From NCBI GenBank assembly GCA_030248215.1, contig JASANG010000291.1, positions 1-64,000 of the forward strand: a DNA stretch of 64,000 nucleotides, written 5' to 3'. The translations under genes were made by a program, and so were the position numbers. The stretch is from Enoplolaimus lenunculus (lineage: Eukaryota > Nematoda > Enoplea > Enoplida > Thoracostomopsidae). Below the pieces are notes generated by a model that worked only from the letters and a program-made list of their open reading frames with translations, searched no databases and was not told the DNA's origin. This document shows, one piece after another, positions 10,760-22,860 of this stretch (positions are counted from its first letter, which is position 1; each line of letters starts with the position of its first letter).

Positions 10760-12440
10760 TCACGGTTTATAACCGGACAATAATAGTCGAAAAAGTTTGC
10801 TTTGGAAGATATTGTATGGTTTGAGGGTAATTCTTTTGTTCGGAACTTTCAGTCCATGTTGAACTTTTTTAAAGTTTCCTGGATAAATTTTTGCGAAAAA
10901 AATTATAAAATTAGTAGCGTATTCATAGAGTTTAGACTTTGCATAATTTGTTGTTATTTTTTACCAAATTTGTTTTCATTTTTAAAATATGCATATATAT
11001 ACATTTAGCATAGTTGTGCAAATGTTGTGATTTATATTTCTGTTGCTGTTGTGTTTGGTATTGGTGTATTATTCGCGTTATGTTTACTTTGGAAATTGTT
11101 AAATTTAGACAGCTGTAAAGACCCTGTGTACAAGGGATTGAAGGCTTTGATCAGTTCGTTTAGTGTTTATAGTCGGTTTTGTATCGCAGGAATCTGTATG
11201 TCAGTTTAAAATTATTAATTTTCTTTTTATTGCGGAGAATGTATAAAGTTCGTTTTAGAGATCGGCCTATGTTCAAAGTGTAAACGGATATCCGTTTCCG
11301 TTATAGAAATACCAGAAATTTGGTTAGTTTTACACTCAAATGTAGTTAAGACAACCGTAGATATCTCGCAATTTTTCATTACAGATATACTGCAATTGTG
11401 AGAAATAAAATCAAAATTTACGAAATTGATCTAAAATTTTAAAAATTTCGCTGCATCCGCCAATTTTTGTTTTTAAGTTTTAGAAAGCCCAGGAAATATT
11501 TACATGCCTCGATTTTGTAGACAGAAAAATAAAACATTTTTTAACCTTTTATACTTCAGTTTTTGTTTTCCGTTATTTGTAATAAACGTTTACGCATCCT
11601 TACTTTGTTACTTTTGCGAGCGTTTCATTTGTTCGCTGGCAGCCATAAAGCAGGCTTCGACTGTACACTACAGTTTGTGTTATCTATTTTGCATTCTTAA
11701 TTATGCCGTAACAGTTATATATGAAAATTATACTAAAGTACACATCTTATTTCTGTTGTCTGAGCATGTAGCAAAAACGACAATTACATACTAGTGATAC
11801 TTTTAGGCTTTGGACGTTTCAAGTACGACAACTTTGAGCCCGCTTAATCAATTTTTATGCCCCTTAAAGTAAACATTGGCCTTTTGAGACCATGTATATA
11901 TATAGTTACAAGTTGTTTATTAACTATATATATCTAGAACAGCCTGGACAGTATAGTTAAAGAATTGGCTCCCACAAGAAAATCGACCTTCAGTTCCTAA
12001 CATTGCGTTTTTCATATTTTTTAAAACGTTTGCTTCAACGAGTTGATGTTAACGATTTGACGATATTGCAAATGTTTGTTAAATATTGCACGTTTAACGT
12101 GTTTTATGACCCAATTTTGCTCCACCTATGCTACGTCAAGATTTATTGACCTCTGGATTCGATTTTGTTCACCTTTAGTTATTAAATCCAGGATACCTGG
12201 AAGAACGCACTCTGCCACTCGGTTACTTTTTTGTGTAACCCATGTTAATACTTTTATAGGCACAACGGATTGTTGCAATACCGGATATATCTCAGTAACG
12301 AAGGGTGGCGGAGGGCAGATTTAAAATATAATAACAGTCCGTAACCAAATAACAGGGGGTACCCTCTGGAAAGGCCAAATTAATATCAGTCCCCCTCTTA
12401 TTCGGGTCACAGCAGTAAGCGTTCTTTTAGTGTATAGTAG
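10760..12440. other. AT-rich intergenic DNA
   Basis: No gene recognised. Short open frames at 10802-11209 and 11504-11794 have hydrophobic AT-driven translations without flanking splice sites that would join them. A family B right-end fragment lies near 11860-11880 and a family F fragment (GTACCCTCTGGAAAGGCC to TATTCGGGTCACAG) at about 12345-12415. Confidence 0.5.
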
Positions 12441-12454
12441 CCTCATTTGAAACA

Positions 12455-12885
12455 ATTACCCGCGCTTAACCGCGGGTAAACTGATCGGGTAAAGAATTTC
12501 AGGCGTGGGTATACGCGGGTAAAAATTTTTGTCACGCGGCGGGTAAAAAATTCACAGTTTTTACCCCCACGGCAAACTTTTTAGTTTTTGGATGGAAAAC
12601 CTACGCTACTGTCTGTTTCATTTCTGATCAGATGCTGCCCGTGGTTTATTTTGTTGCATTCGAAATTTAGTTGTTTCTAGTAGCATTTCACTTGTAAAAT
12701 TCATTAAAGCAATAAACATAAAACTTCCTTAAAGTGCGATTTACCAGCGATGTTTACAATACTGCTTATACTTCAGGCACGGGTAAAAAATGGGTCGTGG
12801 GCAGATCTTTTTGCACGGGTATACCCGCGTGTAAAAAATTCTTGTTTCCCTGGGTGACGTACCTGTCGCGTCAAAAAATCGTTAT
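12455..12885. mobile_element. Family I repeat (ACCCGCGGGTAA words)
   Basis: Two blocks of ACCCGCGGGTAAA / GGGTATACCCGCG-like words face each other around an AT-rich centre, forming a loose inverted repeat. Related copies occur at 56946-57370 and 62990-63100. Class unknown; probably a MITE. Confidence 0.6.
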
Positions 12886-12949
12886 CCCTGCCCAATCTGG
12901 AAATAATGCGTCATCCACTTTGTTTTGTGCCCACCGTGTGGAAATTAGA

Positions 12950-13411
12950 CACACTTTTTTCCAAGTACGGTTTTGCAAAATGCTGGCAACGGGAAATTGA
13001 ATTTGGAAACTGTTTCAATTTTCCAGTACTACAGATTTTTTTAATATCGACTAGTAAAATGATAAGATCAATTGAAATCCATTTACCATTAGCGATTTTA
13101 AAAAGGACAGAAAAGGAAAACTGCAACAGTTTCTAAATTCAATTTCCACTGTCATTTCAAGTTTCAGTTGCCCAATGGAAAATTGGAGAGGTGGGTTTTC
13201 ATCTTATCAATTTACCAATCTTTTTTAAAAACTGTTTCAATTTCCCATTGCTACAATATTTAAAATCGGTACTAGTAATTTGTAACGCAAAACTCCATTT
13301 CCAATTCCATATACGGTTTATAAAATGTCTCAAATTACCACTTGACATAATTTAATTTTCTCAATTTCCCTTTGCTAGCATTTTGCACAGCCGTACTTGG
13401 AAAAAGTGCAT
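12950..13411. mobile_element. Family J element with ~50-bp terminal inverted repeats
   Basis: The left end (ACTTTTTTCCAAGTACGG, then TGCAAAATGCTGGCAA) is repeated in reverse complement at 13355-13411 with few differences. The inside repeats GGAAATTGA / TCAATTTCC words. Single copy here, no coding capacity. Confidence 0.75.
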
Positions 13412-13484
13412 TCTCTTTTGGCGTTATATATTTTTTGCATAAACATATTTTGTTGTTGTAATAGTGGGCCATTTTTTTCGTGGT

Positions 13485-13916
13485 ATGTTACTTTTAGGGT
13501 AGTCCCATTTTTCCGTTGTGACTACAATACAACTTATAGGCTTACAGTTTTTTTACACTGAGATACTAAATGCCTCAACTGTCATTTTTTCACTGCGAAG
13601 TGTTTAGCTGTTGGGGGTTAAATCAAGGGCGAAACGTTTTTCTGTGGGACTGGAATGGAGTAAAGCTTTAGCTTTAGACTAATATTTTTCGACATGGTTC
13701 AGACTTAGGCTTAGGCATAATATTGTTTTTGCGCTTCGGCTTACGAATTTCTGAGGTGATACAACTCATTGCGATTTAATTAATCAACTTTTCTGGAATC
13801 AATTATAACTCAGTTTCAGCATTAACTCAACTCAGAGTGAGTTAAATTTTACTGTAAACTCAGAAATAACGAACTTTTCTTCTGAATTGATTAATTAACT
13901 CATTGGAATTTACAGC
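13485..13916. mobile_element. Fragments of families B, A and C in series
   Basis: A family B end (TTACTTTTAGGGTAGTCCC) lies at about 13487. A family A internal part (GCGAAACGTTTTTCTGTGGG ... GGCTTAGGC) spans about 13630-13745. A right half of family C ending in TTGGAATTTACAG spans 13763-13916. None is complete. Confidence 0.65.
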
Positions 13917-14078
13917 GACTACTGTTCCGCACCTGTTCTTTACATTACCTGTTTTAGATATACACTACGTAAACGAAATTTCTTTTATTCAAACACTAGC
14001 AAAAAGGTTATTTTTATCATACAGACATATTAACATGATTATGGACAGCATTTCCCATACAAACGTCACGGTAATTTC

Positions 14079-14221
14079 GGCCTATGTAAAGATCAGGGGC
14101 AGAACGTTTTTCTCTGGGACTAGAATAGAGTATAAGCTTCAGCTTTAGACTAATTTTTTTACTTGGCTTAAGGCTTAGGCTTATGCTTATAATACTGTTC
14201 CACCCTGTCCTATACATTGGC
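14079..14221 (-). mobile_element. Family A MITE with TTAGGC-like core
   Basis: Left end GGCCTATGTAAAGATCAGGG, then the shared block GGACTAGAATAGAGTATAAG and AGCTTTAGACTAATTTTTTT, a short GGCTTAGGC core, and the right end CTGTCCTATACATTGGC. No clear target duplication. Confidence 0.78.
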
Positions 14222-14469
14222 TGTAAAATTTCGATATAAAAGCAGAACAACAAAAGAAATATCAACATGACACACAGAGTACGATGCCAATCCATGAAAT
14301 ATTGCAGATAAGAAGAAAGCAATGTGTAAAAGTGCAGTTTAAACGGCCGTTCTGTAGTGCAAAACATTGAAAAGAATTCAGTGCAAATTGTATTAAAATG
14401 CAATTGCGTACATGAATACATCAATCGATTTTCAGAACATTAACAAATATTTGCAATCACCATGCATAT

Positions 14470-14797
14470 CAGGGTGCAACCGGAGGTGAAAAATACAGGA
14501 GCCGGAGGTTGGCGAAACTTGCCGGAGCCGGAGGTGAAGCGAAATAACGTAGTAAAAATGATGGTTAATCGGTTAATTTTAGCCAATACTCTGCAATATG
14601 TTGTTAAGTTGTTTGGTTTCACGCTAATTTTCAGGAAAATTTCGGAAATTCAATCCTTCAAATTGTGACAAAAGTAAAACGAAACAAGCTAAACGGGTAA
14701 ATTTTGCAAAATTATGCAAAATTTTACTACCGAAATTGCCGGAACCTCTGGCAAAAAATGCTACCGGAGACGGAAGCAAATCTCCGGTTGTACCCTG
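14470..14797. mobile_element. Family D hAT-like MITE
   Basis: 328 bp from CAGGGTGCAACCGGAGG to CTCCGGTTGTACCCTG. Target duplication ATGCATAT / ATGTATAT (seven of eight). Subterminal GGAGCCGGAGGT words distinguish this subfamily from the CCGGAA-rich copies. Confidence 0.85.
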
Positions 14798-15059
14798 ATG
14801 TATATGTAACGTAAATATTTATAATATATATGACATTATATATATTTATATATATGTATGCATATGTATATATACATAAATATACATAAATATATATTGC
14901 CAGCAACTAGAAGTAGGCGCTTACTTTCGCCGTTTGTGACCACAAAGAACTTTTTGTATTTTTTAAGCTTCTGTTGAAAGTATAAATTTAAAAATGTCCT
15001 CTTCAACCGGATGGACCAATGTAATGAACTGAGACGTAACAGTAGTAAAAACATGTTCC

Positions 15060-15196
15060 TATAAGCCCATTAAGCCTGAGTCTAAGCGTACGGCTAAGTT
15101 TATAACTTAAAGCATAGGCAGAAAATAGTATAAAGCGTAAGCTTACTCTGTTGCAGTCCCACGGAAAAATGGTCCGCCCCTATTGTATACATGGGC
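15060..15196 (+). mobile_element. Family A MITE, left end lost
   Basis: Retains the core (AAGCCTGAGTCTAAGCG), the GTAAGCTTACTCTGTTGCAG block and the right end CCCCTATTGTATACATGGGC. It lies about 165 bases beyond the stop of the minus-strand gene at 15360. Confidence 0.72.
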
Positions 15197-15359
15197 CACC
15201 GGATAATACAGGATAAACATATTTGGTTTATAAGCAAATTTTTCTGCAACATCAACGTTACAAACGATTCGCAAAAATATTTTTGCGTTAAAAATAACGC
15301 AAAGTACAATTTTTCTTTTCTTTGATAGCAACATATTTGTATGTTACAATGTGCATTTT

Positions 15360-17159
15360 CTAATATTTCAGCGACCGCAAGTCCATAGTTGACCTTGATC
15401 CTGGCAATGGCTTCGTTCCTCGTGATGCCACCCCAGCTGTCGGCAATTTCAACGCATTATTATACCGTGATAGTCCATTGAACGCCATATATCGATCAGC
15501 AAATTCTTCTGCGGCTTCTTCTCGACTCAAGGCCCGCTGTCGTAGCGCAATGTTCAATTCAGCACTTGAGTGTGGCGATGAAAACAGCGGATAATGTGGA
15601 TCCGACTTGCTTTGATATCCGCCGCCCATTTGATTACTGTAGAATTCCCATGGCCGTCGCGGACTGTACGATACCTTTGGTTGTTGCCACCAGTAGTACA
15701 ACTGATCCGGTGGACGCGGTTGCCATCCGCGACGATATCCTAATTGTGATTGGTCACCGGTACCATAACCCATTTGTGCGCTACCGTAAACCATTGGTAA
15801 TTGATCGCCGTTGAATGGATAATTTGCGCTACCGTAATCTGGAACAGTACCATAACCGTTCGCAGATTGGCCAAACGGTGAACCGAATTCGACCATGTTA
15901 ACGGCGTTCGTGTGTTCGCGACTGTGTTTGTACGCGAAATAATTGCGTCGTGCGCGTGAAAATCCACCGTGTGTGGCTACAGGAGGCGCTCCATGGTCTG
16001 GTTTAGGTTGTTGCCAATCGAAGTACGGTGTACCATATGGGTCATTTGGTTGATAATACGAAGATGCCTGAAGCTGTAGTGGTTCGCCAGGCCCGTAAGT
16101 TGATTCGTTTCGATGTGTTGTTTCATGGATTTTTGGATAACCTGTGTACAAGCCACCTGTGTGTTGAAATTCACCATAGCCTTCGTCTTTTGGAGACGGT
16201 AAGACATACTCGGTTGCTTTGGTGTGCCTGTAATGGATTGGCGGCGCGCCAGGACGATTGGGAAAATAGTAAACATCGTTTTGTTGTTGCCGTTGCGCAC
16301 TCTGATCGTTGGCGTAAGGCATTCCTTGGTCTCCGTGATATTGGAGGTTGCTGTGTGCCGCCAGCTTCATATTATCGATGTTTGCCTTTCGTGAACTGTA
16401 TAACGTGTGCGTTCGATAAAGTTGATTTGGGCTGAAATTAAGAACAAAAATCTGTAAATTTTAGCATCTTCACTGTAAATTCTGATGAGTTGATTAATCA
16501 ACTAATAGAGGGAATTAGTAATTTCTAGTTATTTCTGAGTTAATAACAGTAAACATTAACTCACTCTGAGCTGATTGAATTCTTGATTATGTATCTCAGA
16601 ATGAGGTCAATTAATTCAGAATTCTGAGTTTTGAAAGACCTAATTCTTAAAAGAATGAGCTCGCTGAATTAGGTCTTTCGGAACTCAAAATTCTGAATTG
16701 ATTTAACTCATTCAGAGTTAATTAATCAACTCATCTGGAATTAAACCAGCTCAGAGTAAATTAATATTCACTGTTAATAACTTAAAAATAACATGAAATG
16801 ACTGAATTCGCTCTCTAAGTTGATTAATCAACTCATCGAAGTTTACAGTGTCAAATAAAACCTCGCTTCGGAATTTTAAAAATTCTGTTTTGGAATTCGC
16901 TCTCTAAGTTGATTAATCAACTCATCGAAATTTACAGTGTCAAAACTTTTTGAAAATTTTTTTTAGATACTATTTTTTAATTTCTAACGCAAAAACCCGC
17001 TTTTTGAAACTTTTTATAGAACATAAGATTTCTTTCCAAAATTCTGACTATACGCCCTTGCACTAAACCTTACTCAATCCGAGATACTCCGGCATCTCTA
17101 AGAACCATCGCTGCGCTACGATACCAACGAGCTGTTCGCAGTCTTGATGCTGTCACCAT
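15360..17159 (-). CDS. Unrecognised 385-residue Tyr/Gly/Pro/Gln-rich protein, two exons
   Basis: Exon 1 is 17159-17074 and exon 2 is 16431-15360, both minus strand. The donor GTAAGG follows ATTGA and the acceptor TTAATTTCAG precedes CCCAAATC. The split codon becomes GAC, keeping one frame of 385 residues from ATG to TAG. The start is chosen because it is the first ATG of an N-terminus (MVTASRLRTARWYRSAAM) whose frame continues across the splice. The middle is low-complexity and rich in Tyr, Gly, Pro, Gln and Asn, with YG and YxxP-like repeats. The C-terminal 70 residues are better ordered in look (SREEAAEEFADRYMAF, ending STMDLRSLKY). There is no signal peptide or membrane segment. I recognise no family; a cytoskeletal, muscle or nuclear scaffold role would only be a guess. 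The intron contains family C repeats. Confidence 0.75.
16470..16940. mobile_element. Family C MITE, enlarged copy plus duplicated right end
   Basis: CACTGTAAATTCTGATGAG starts the copy and ATCGAAGTTTACAGTG ends it near 16851. It is about 380 bp, longer than the usual 250 because the central GAGTTGA/TCAACTC region is extended by an internal hairpin around AGGTCTTTC. A second right end (ATCAACTCATCGAAATTTAC) follows at 16889-16940. The whole lies in the intron of the minus-strand gene. Confidence 0.8.
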
Positions 17160-17690
17160 TGTATGTCGATGAATTGACTTTGAACAAAAATTTGAACACA
17201 AGTTGAAATAAACGGAAAAACAAGTAAAACAAAAACGCAGAAACAAACACTCAAAAATCGTCAAAATTAAAATAAAAAATAGAAATTGAAAGAAATATAA
17301 AGTAAATTATTAATTTATAAGAGAAAAAATTATAACACACAAATGTCTGAAATGTTTAAGACATAAATGTATTAAAACCAGGGACAGTGTTAAGATAGTC
17401 AAGGCAGTCGCGAACATGTCCGAGGGGGGTCCCCAATAAAATATTTTACAACTCTACAACTTCGTGGTCAGCGAAAAAAAATTTTAGTTTGCCAAACTGG
17501 ATCCCCGCAAAGGTCGAGGGGCCCGGGGCGCTTTCGATGTTACTGGTATTAACGTTATATTATTTAGTGCGGCAGGTTTTATCTTTGTGAATTCAGAACA
17601 TTAATTCTATTGGATTGAGACTCGCTAACAGTTTATCAAATGCGAAGTAACTTTTTCGCCAAACTCATAAGTATAGTGAGTGCCATTCCA
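17160..17690. other. Upstream flank of the minus-strand gene
   Basis: Candidate promoter and 5' UTR area of the 15360-17159 gene. AT-rich to about 17370, then a GC-rich patch (CCGAGGGGGGTCCCC near 17421). I see no TATA box that I would defend and no other coding sequence. Confidence 0.35.
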
Positions 17691-17694
17691 CTAC

Positions 17695-17941
17695 ACCGTA
17701 AATTCCAGTGAGTTGAATTTGACTCAGAACGACTTGAATCCACTCAGAAGCCTGAGCTCTGAATTGGATCTTTCAGAAGTTACAATTGTGAATGATTGAA
17801 CCCATTTTGACTTAATTAATCAACTCACCAAGAATTTTAAATCAACTCAGAGCGAGTTGATGTTTCCTGCAATTTACTCAAAAACAACCACAAATGCCTA
17901 CTTAATTCGCTCTCTGAGAGTTGTATCGAAATTTACAAAGT
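17695..17941. mobile_element. Family C MITE
   Basis: Starts CACCGTAAATTCCAGTGAG, ends ATCGAAATTTACA. The inside carries alternating GAGTTGA and TCAACTC words that can fold back on themselves. Somewhat diverged. Confidence 0.8.
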
Positions 17942-18107
17942 ATACGTGAAAGCCTTTTAGCTGCCTGTAGAATAATCAACGGCCGTACTTCAAAGTTTCA
18001 AAATCAGGTGAAGGTGTATATTTTTCGACCATTTTTGAATGTTAACATATGATTTTATGTATTTCGCAAACTTTGAAACTCAAAAAAGTTTTCGCTATTT
18101 ATGCGTA

Positions 18108-18359
18108 CACTGTAAATTTCAGTGAGTTGATTTTAACTCAGAATGAGTTGAATCACTCAGTCTGAGTTAGGACTATCAGAACTCAATATTTTGAGTTTAT
18201 TCAATTCATTCTGAGTTAATTATTTAACTCGCCCAGAGTCAACTCAACTGAGAGTGAGAATCAACTCAACTCAGAGTGAGTTAATGTTTACTGATATTAA
18301 TTCAGAAATAACCAACTCGCTAGCTGAATTGATTAATGAATTCATCAGAATTTACAGTT
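18108..18359. mobile_element. Family C MITE, near-intact
   Basis: 252 bp, preceded by GTA and starting CACTGTAAATTTCAGTGAG; ends ATCAGAATTTACAGT followed by TA. A good representative of the family consensus. Confidence 0.9.
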
Positions 18360-18571
18360 AACATATTGTTCAATCATCACACATCGTTAATAACATCGAT
18401 GCTTTTAAGGACCATTTTGGAATTAGTTTATATCAGCAATATATAAAGGTTCAGGTACAAAAACATGGGCATAAAACGGCGACGGAGCGAAAAAAGAAAT
18501 TACTAAATGGCATTCAACTGAGGCAGGTCCGGGAGAATACACACTCTTGGGGCATTAGAGCTAAGCCAACA

Positions 18572-18822
18572 TTGTAAATTCAAATGAGTTGATTAATCAA
18601 TTCAACTAGCGAGTTGGTTATTTCTGAATTCGTATCAGTAAACGTTAACTCACTCTGAGTTGATTTGATTCTCAATCTGAGTTGAGTAGACTCTGGCTGA
18701 GTTGATTAAGTAACTCAAAATGACTTGAATCAACTCAAAATGTTGAGTTCTGAAAGTCCTAACTCAGACTGAGTGATTCAACTCATTCTGAGTTAAAATG
18801 AACTACTGGAATTTACAGTGAT
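18572..18822. mobile_element. Family C MITE, opposite orientation to 18108
   Basis: Starts CATTGTAAATTCAAATGAG and ends CTGGAATTTACAGTG. Its interior is the reverse complement of the 18108 copy (TCAGTCTGAGTTAGG versus CCTAACTCAGACTGA). The two copies, about 210 bases apart, form a large inverted pair. Confidence 0.88.
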
Positions 18823-18835
18823 AAGAACGAGCATA

Positions 18836-18948
18836 TTTCTAAACCTAAGCCTAAGCCTAAACCAAGCAAAAAATTAGTCTAAAGCTTAAGCTTACTCTGT
18901 TCTAGTCCCACAGAAAAACGTTCCGGCCCTGATCTTTACATGGGCCCG
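18836..18948 (+). mobile_element. Family A MITE, left end lost
   Basis: AACCTAAGCCTAAGCCTAAACC core, TTAGTCTAAAGCTTAAGCTT block and right end CCGGCCCTGATCTTTACATG. It abuts the family C element at 18572-18822. Confidence 0.75.
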
Positions 18949-19368
18949 ATTCATATGGTTAAAAAATGACTAAAAAATACCAAAAAAGCTATTAATATGC
19001 AGTCGAAAAGCACAACGAGTGCAAGCTGTTTAAACACTTCTTACGGACCGCAAACGCGTTTGACAAGCTTTGAATCTAAAACCGGTTTATGCGGCAAATA
19101 TTGCTAAAATTGCACTTGCAAAACTCAAACTGCAACAACTTTTAAACGTTTCACAACAAACAAAACGGTTGCAAACTTTTTGACTTGAAAAATTTCTGTT
19201 ATTTTTATTGTTGAAAAGCATAAATAAAAATTGTTCTTGTTTAAATTTAAAGTTTATACAAAACAGGCGACAGCCAGTGATAGCATTTGCCCTAAAATAA
19301 ACTACTTTAACGATGCTCTAAAATGCATTTCAGTCCAGTTGCAATTTAACATTTTTACCTGTGTCGTA

Positions 19369-19567
19369 CAGAAGCGGATCCAGAGTCTATTTGACGTGAG
19401 AGCTCTGGCTGGTAAATGTTATAAGATAGGGACCTTATCATTTTATAACCAAAAAATTTTCTGAGGTAAAAACATTGTAAGGTAGAGGGGATATTACCAG
19501 TTTATTGCAAAAAATTTTCTGACGGGAGCGTACGTTCGGTCACGCCTCTCCCTGGATCTGCTAGTGG
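19369..19567. mobile_element. Family L MITE with GCGGATCCAG ends
   Basis: AGAAGCGGATCCAGAG at the left and CCCTGGATCTGCTAGTGG at the right face each other. Two AAAAAATTTTCTGA blocks lie inside. Related CACTGGCGGATCC ends recur near 29925, 33185, 55195, 61855 and at 63314-63706. Confidence 0.6.
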
Positions 19568-19920
19568 TGCCGTACACGGGTGCTTTTTGTGCCAATGTTT
19601 AATTAGCATATAGGGATCCTTCAGCCGGTTTCTACAAGATTTTTATTCTGTGGGTATAATTGCAACTTTATAGTTCATATGGCTGGTTAACAATGCATAT
19701 ATACCTATACTTTTGACCCAGATATTTCAATAAAAAACTTGTAAAATTTGTGGCCAAAAAATCTGCTGAGAATATATCACTTTGAATTCGTAGAAAGTTG
19801 AAAATTAAGCTTAAAATGCTGAGTTTATATTAAAAGTGAAATGCTTTACAGAATTTTAACATGTTATTGTCGTTAGAGCTTACATGCATAGGCGCTGAAA
19901 CTGGGGGCATTAGGGCACTT

Positions 19921-20177
19921 CACTGTAATTTCCAGAGAGTTGATTCATCAATTCAGCTAGGCCAGTTGGTTATTTCTGAATTAATAACAGTAAATGTTAA
20001 AACTCACTCTGAGTTGAGTTGATTCCTACTCTGAGTTGAGTTGACTTTGTGTGTGTTGATTCACTAACTCGGAACGAATTGAATGAACTCAAAATTGTCA
20101 GTTCTGATAGTCCTAACTCAGACTGAGTGGTTCGACTCAGTTTGAGTTAAAATCAACTCACTGAAATTTACAGTGAA
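19921..20177. mobile_element. Family C MITE
   Basis: Starts CACTGTAATTTCCAGAGAG, ends CTGAAATTTACAGTG. Standard length and GAGTTGA/TCAACTC interior. Confidence 0.86.
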
Positions 20178-21360
20178 CCCCCTCCTCCCAATATTCAGAT
20201 TTAGGGGGCAAAAATGCCCCAATATCGCTCTGAGCTTAAAATATCAAACTGTCGAATACCTGCGTGGCGGTTGAATTTTCCTTCTGGCGGAATTTTCTAA
20301 CCGTAAAATTTAGCCTGCACTTTTACCTCGAATCCATTTTGAATTCAAAAATTTAACAAAAATTGGCATATTATCTAACTTATTAGAGCAGTATCTGACC
20401 GAGTTCAAACTGTGCACACAACATTCTAATAAAACGATTGCCATAGTTGTCGATGTCATCAAGGGTGTAACAACACTGTTTACACGATCGGATATTAGTT
20501 TATCATTTTGCCGTTTATTAATTTTAGCTCTACAGATAAAGACAACTTCGGCCATTCCGCTGAATATTCACTGGATTAATAACACTGTAAATTTCAGTGA
20601 GTTGATTTTAACACACTGCCACACCTGTTTAAGCCACTACTGTCGAATGATTTCATTTGAGTGGTGATGAAACCAAAAAGCTTTCGCGTTTGTAGAGTTA
20701 TAGATATATAGTAAATTATTGTTGTATATCATTACAAACAACTCCAAAAAATATTGTAAGGCAATATTGCAACGGCATTGAAATAAAACAGATGGTCTAT
20801 TAATTGAGCAAGTTGGGCACGCAAATTCTTACTTGAAAAGTCTGCGTGTGTGAACAGGGTTTTAAGTTAAATATAAAAACTTCGGCAAACATATTGGATC
20901 ATCTATTCGCGTTATAATATTTACGCGGATGCAAAAAATTGTCCAACCTCTTCAATTCGACTGAGGTACAAAACAGCACTGTCACTTGGGATTAGGTACA
21001 GTTCAGAGAGCGTGCTTCATGAGTATACCTTGTCCTGAGTGTTTAGAAAGGATATCGGGACAGTACAGGGGCAGAACAGTTTATCGTCACAATTCGACAG
21101 TGGTGTTAATTTGATTGATTGCAAAATTACACCCGCACTGCTGTTAATGATATACCAATGAAACCTAATCATGTGGTTTTAGACTAAACCTGAGACTAAA
21201 GGCTAAAAGCGTCAGCCGAAGCATAATCTTAGGCTTCAGCCTAAACCTATAGCCTAAGGCTCAGCCGAAACCTAAGCCTCAGTTGAAGCCTCAGCCTAAC
21301 CGTATCTTGTTAGCCAGTCACTACCTGCGGTTGACCTTTTTTGTAGGGCATGAACAAATG
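20178..21360. other. Intergenic; family C stub and degenerate GCCTAA array
   Basis: A 30-base family C left end sits at 20584. The rest to 21170 is unremarkable. 21176-21310 is a run of CCTAA, GCCTCA and GCCTAAA words, a degenerate TTAGGC-type array without recognisable family A or B ends. A minus-strand frame at 20310-20555 is short, has no homology I recognise and is not called. Confidence 0.45.
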
Positions 21361-21508
21361 GACCCATGTATAAAACAGGGCCGGAACAGTAATATAAGCA
21401 TATTTCTAAGCCTAAGCCTAAGCCTAAGCAAAAAATTAGTCTAAAGCTTAAACTGATTCTATTATAGTCCCTCCGGAAAACGATCCGGCCCTATTCTATA
21501 CATTCGCC
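21361..21508 (+). mobile_element. Family A MITE, intact with 8-bp duplication
   Basis: 148 bp. Left end GACCCATGTATAAAACAGGG, core CCTAAGCCTAAGCCTAAGC, right end CCGGCCCTATTCTATACATT. Exact target duplication AACAAATG at 21353-21360 and 21509-21516. Confidence 0.93.
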
Positions 21509-21770
21509 AACAAATGTATACCCTACGCTCAACTTGTTTGTATAAGCGTTTACCGTTTCGACTAAACGAGTTTCTTTCCGGACGCCAATCATGATTTATA
21601 ATCAAATTTTGTCAAAATGCTAAATTTTTGACAACTATTTTAAATTTAATATTGTCTTTTGGTAGACGTCAATAGAAGATGCTTTGAAAGTTTTCAGAAT
21701 GAATAACTTGTAAAAATCACCGTTCGACGCTGTATGTCGAACTGCGTCACCATGCGGCATATATTCTTTC

Positions 21771-21973
21771 GGCCCATAGTTACTTTTAGGACCGTCCCGG
21801 TATTTTGTGGGACAATAAAAGAGTAGACTTAGATTTTAGACATTTTTTGTTTAGGCTTAGGTTTACGCTTTTAGATTACGGTGTGCACTATTTTCAACAC
21901 TTAGGCTTAGACTTATAGGCGGATTAGGAACATGTTTAATAATGTTTGTATCGGCCCTAAAAGTAAACATTGG
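21771..21973 (-). mobile_element. Family B MITE
   Basis: Left GGCCCATAGTTACTTTTAGG, right GGCCCTAAAAGTAAACATTG. The interior holds GTTTAGGCTTAGGTTTACGC and ACTTAGGCTTAGACTTATAG. No clear duplication. Confidence 0.78.
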
Positions 21974-22111
21974 CTGTACATACAGCGTTCGAGTACGGAC
22001 TGCAAGGTGACGGACGGCGACAGACGGTGACGAAAGACGCGATTTTTACAATATTTTCAACAAAAAAGACTGTGAACCGAAAAACTAAAACATACAGCAT
22101 ATGTTGGTCAA

Positions 22112-22362
22112 CACGGCAAATTCCAGTGAGTTGATTTTAACTCAGAATGACTTGAATCACTTAGCCTAGTTATTAGGACTATCAGAACTCATAATTCTGA
22201 GTTGATTAAACTCATTTTGATTTAATCAATCAACTTTCCCGGGATCAACTCAACTCACAGTAATAATCAACGAAACTCAGAGTGAGCTTAAGTTTTTTGC
22301 TGTTAACTCTGAAATAACTATCTTTCCGTCTGAGTTGATTTTACTCATTGGAGTTTACGGTA
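22112..22362. mobile_element. Family C MITE
   Basis: Starts CACGGCAAATTCCAGTGAG, ends ATTGGAGTTTACGGT followed by TA. Diverged but full length. Confidence 0.82.
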
Positions 22363-22860
22363 TATTCACAAAACAGTTATATATCGTCAGTTGGTGATAG
22401 GTCGCGCACACAAAAAAGTTTTCCTGATTTTAAAAGAAATTTTCTATAAAAAAAAGAGAAAACTATTTTTTACTTATCTTTAAAAAATTTTAAAAACCTA
22501 AACAAAACCCCCCCTAAAAAAAACTTTCTAAACAAAGTGTAACTTTCGAAACAATAAATTCAAAACGTTTGAAAGTATGTAAAAACTATTGGCACAATGC
22601 TTGCTATTGTTGAAAACATGCGCTGTTCGCGTTATAACTGGAGAAGCAGGGTCGTGCTTTGTCCCATGTTGATTCGACATCAAAGTCTCACTCTAAGGTC
22701 TAATGCTGAGTGTGCAGACAAAAGTCGAATATCATATGACATTGGCCTACTAACCATAAATCTCGATACTCAATGTATACAAGTACACAAGTATCACATG
22801 ATACTCTGGGACAAGTAAGGGAATATCGTATGATATTTGAATTTTTAGTGCAAATATCAC

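Noticed and set aside
11027-11209. 60-codon frame with a membrane-like segment
   Set aside because: No flanking splice sites that join it to another exon, AT-rich context and no recognisable family.
20310-20555. 81-codon minus-strand frame as an upstream exon of the 15360-17159 gene
   Set aside because: No donor or phase that links it to the ATG-containing exon, and no recognisable sequence.
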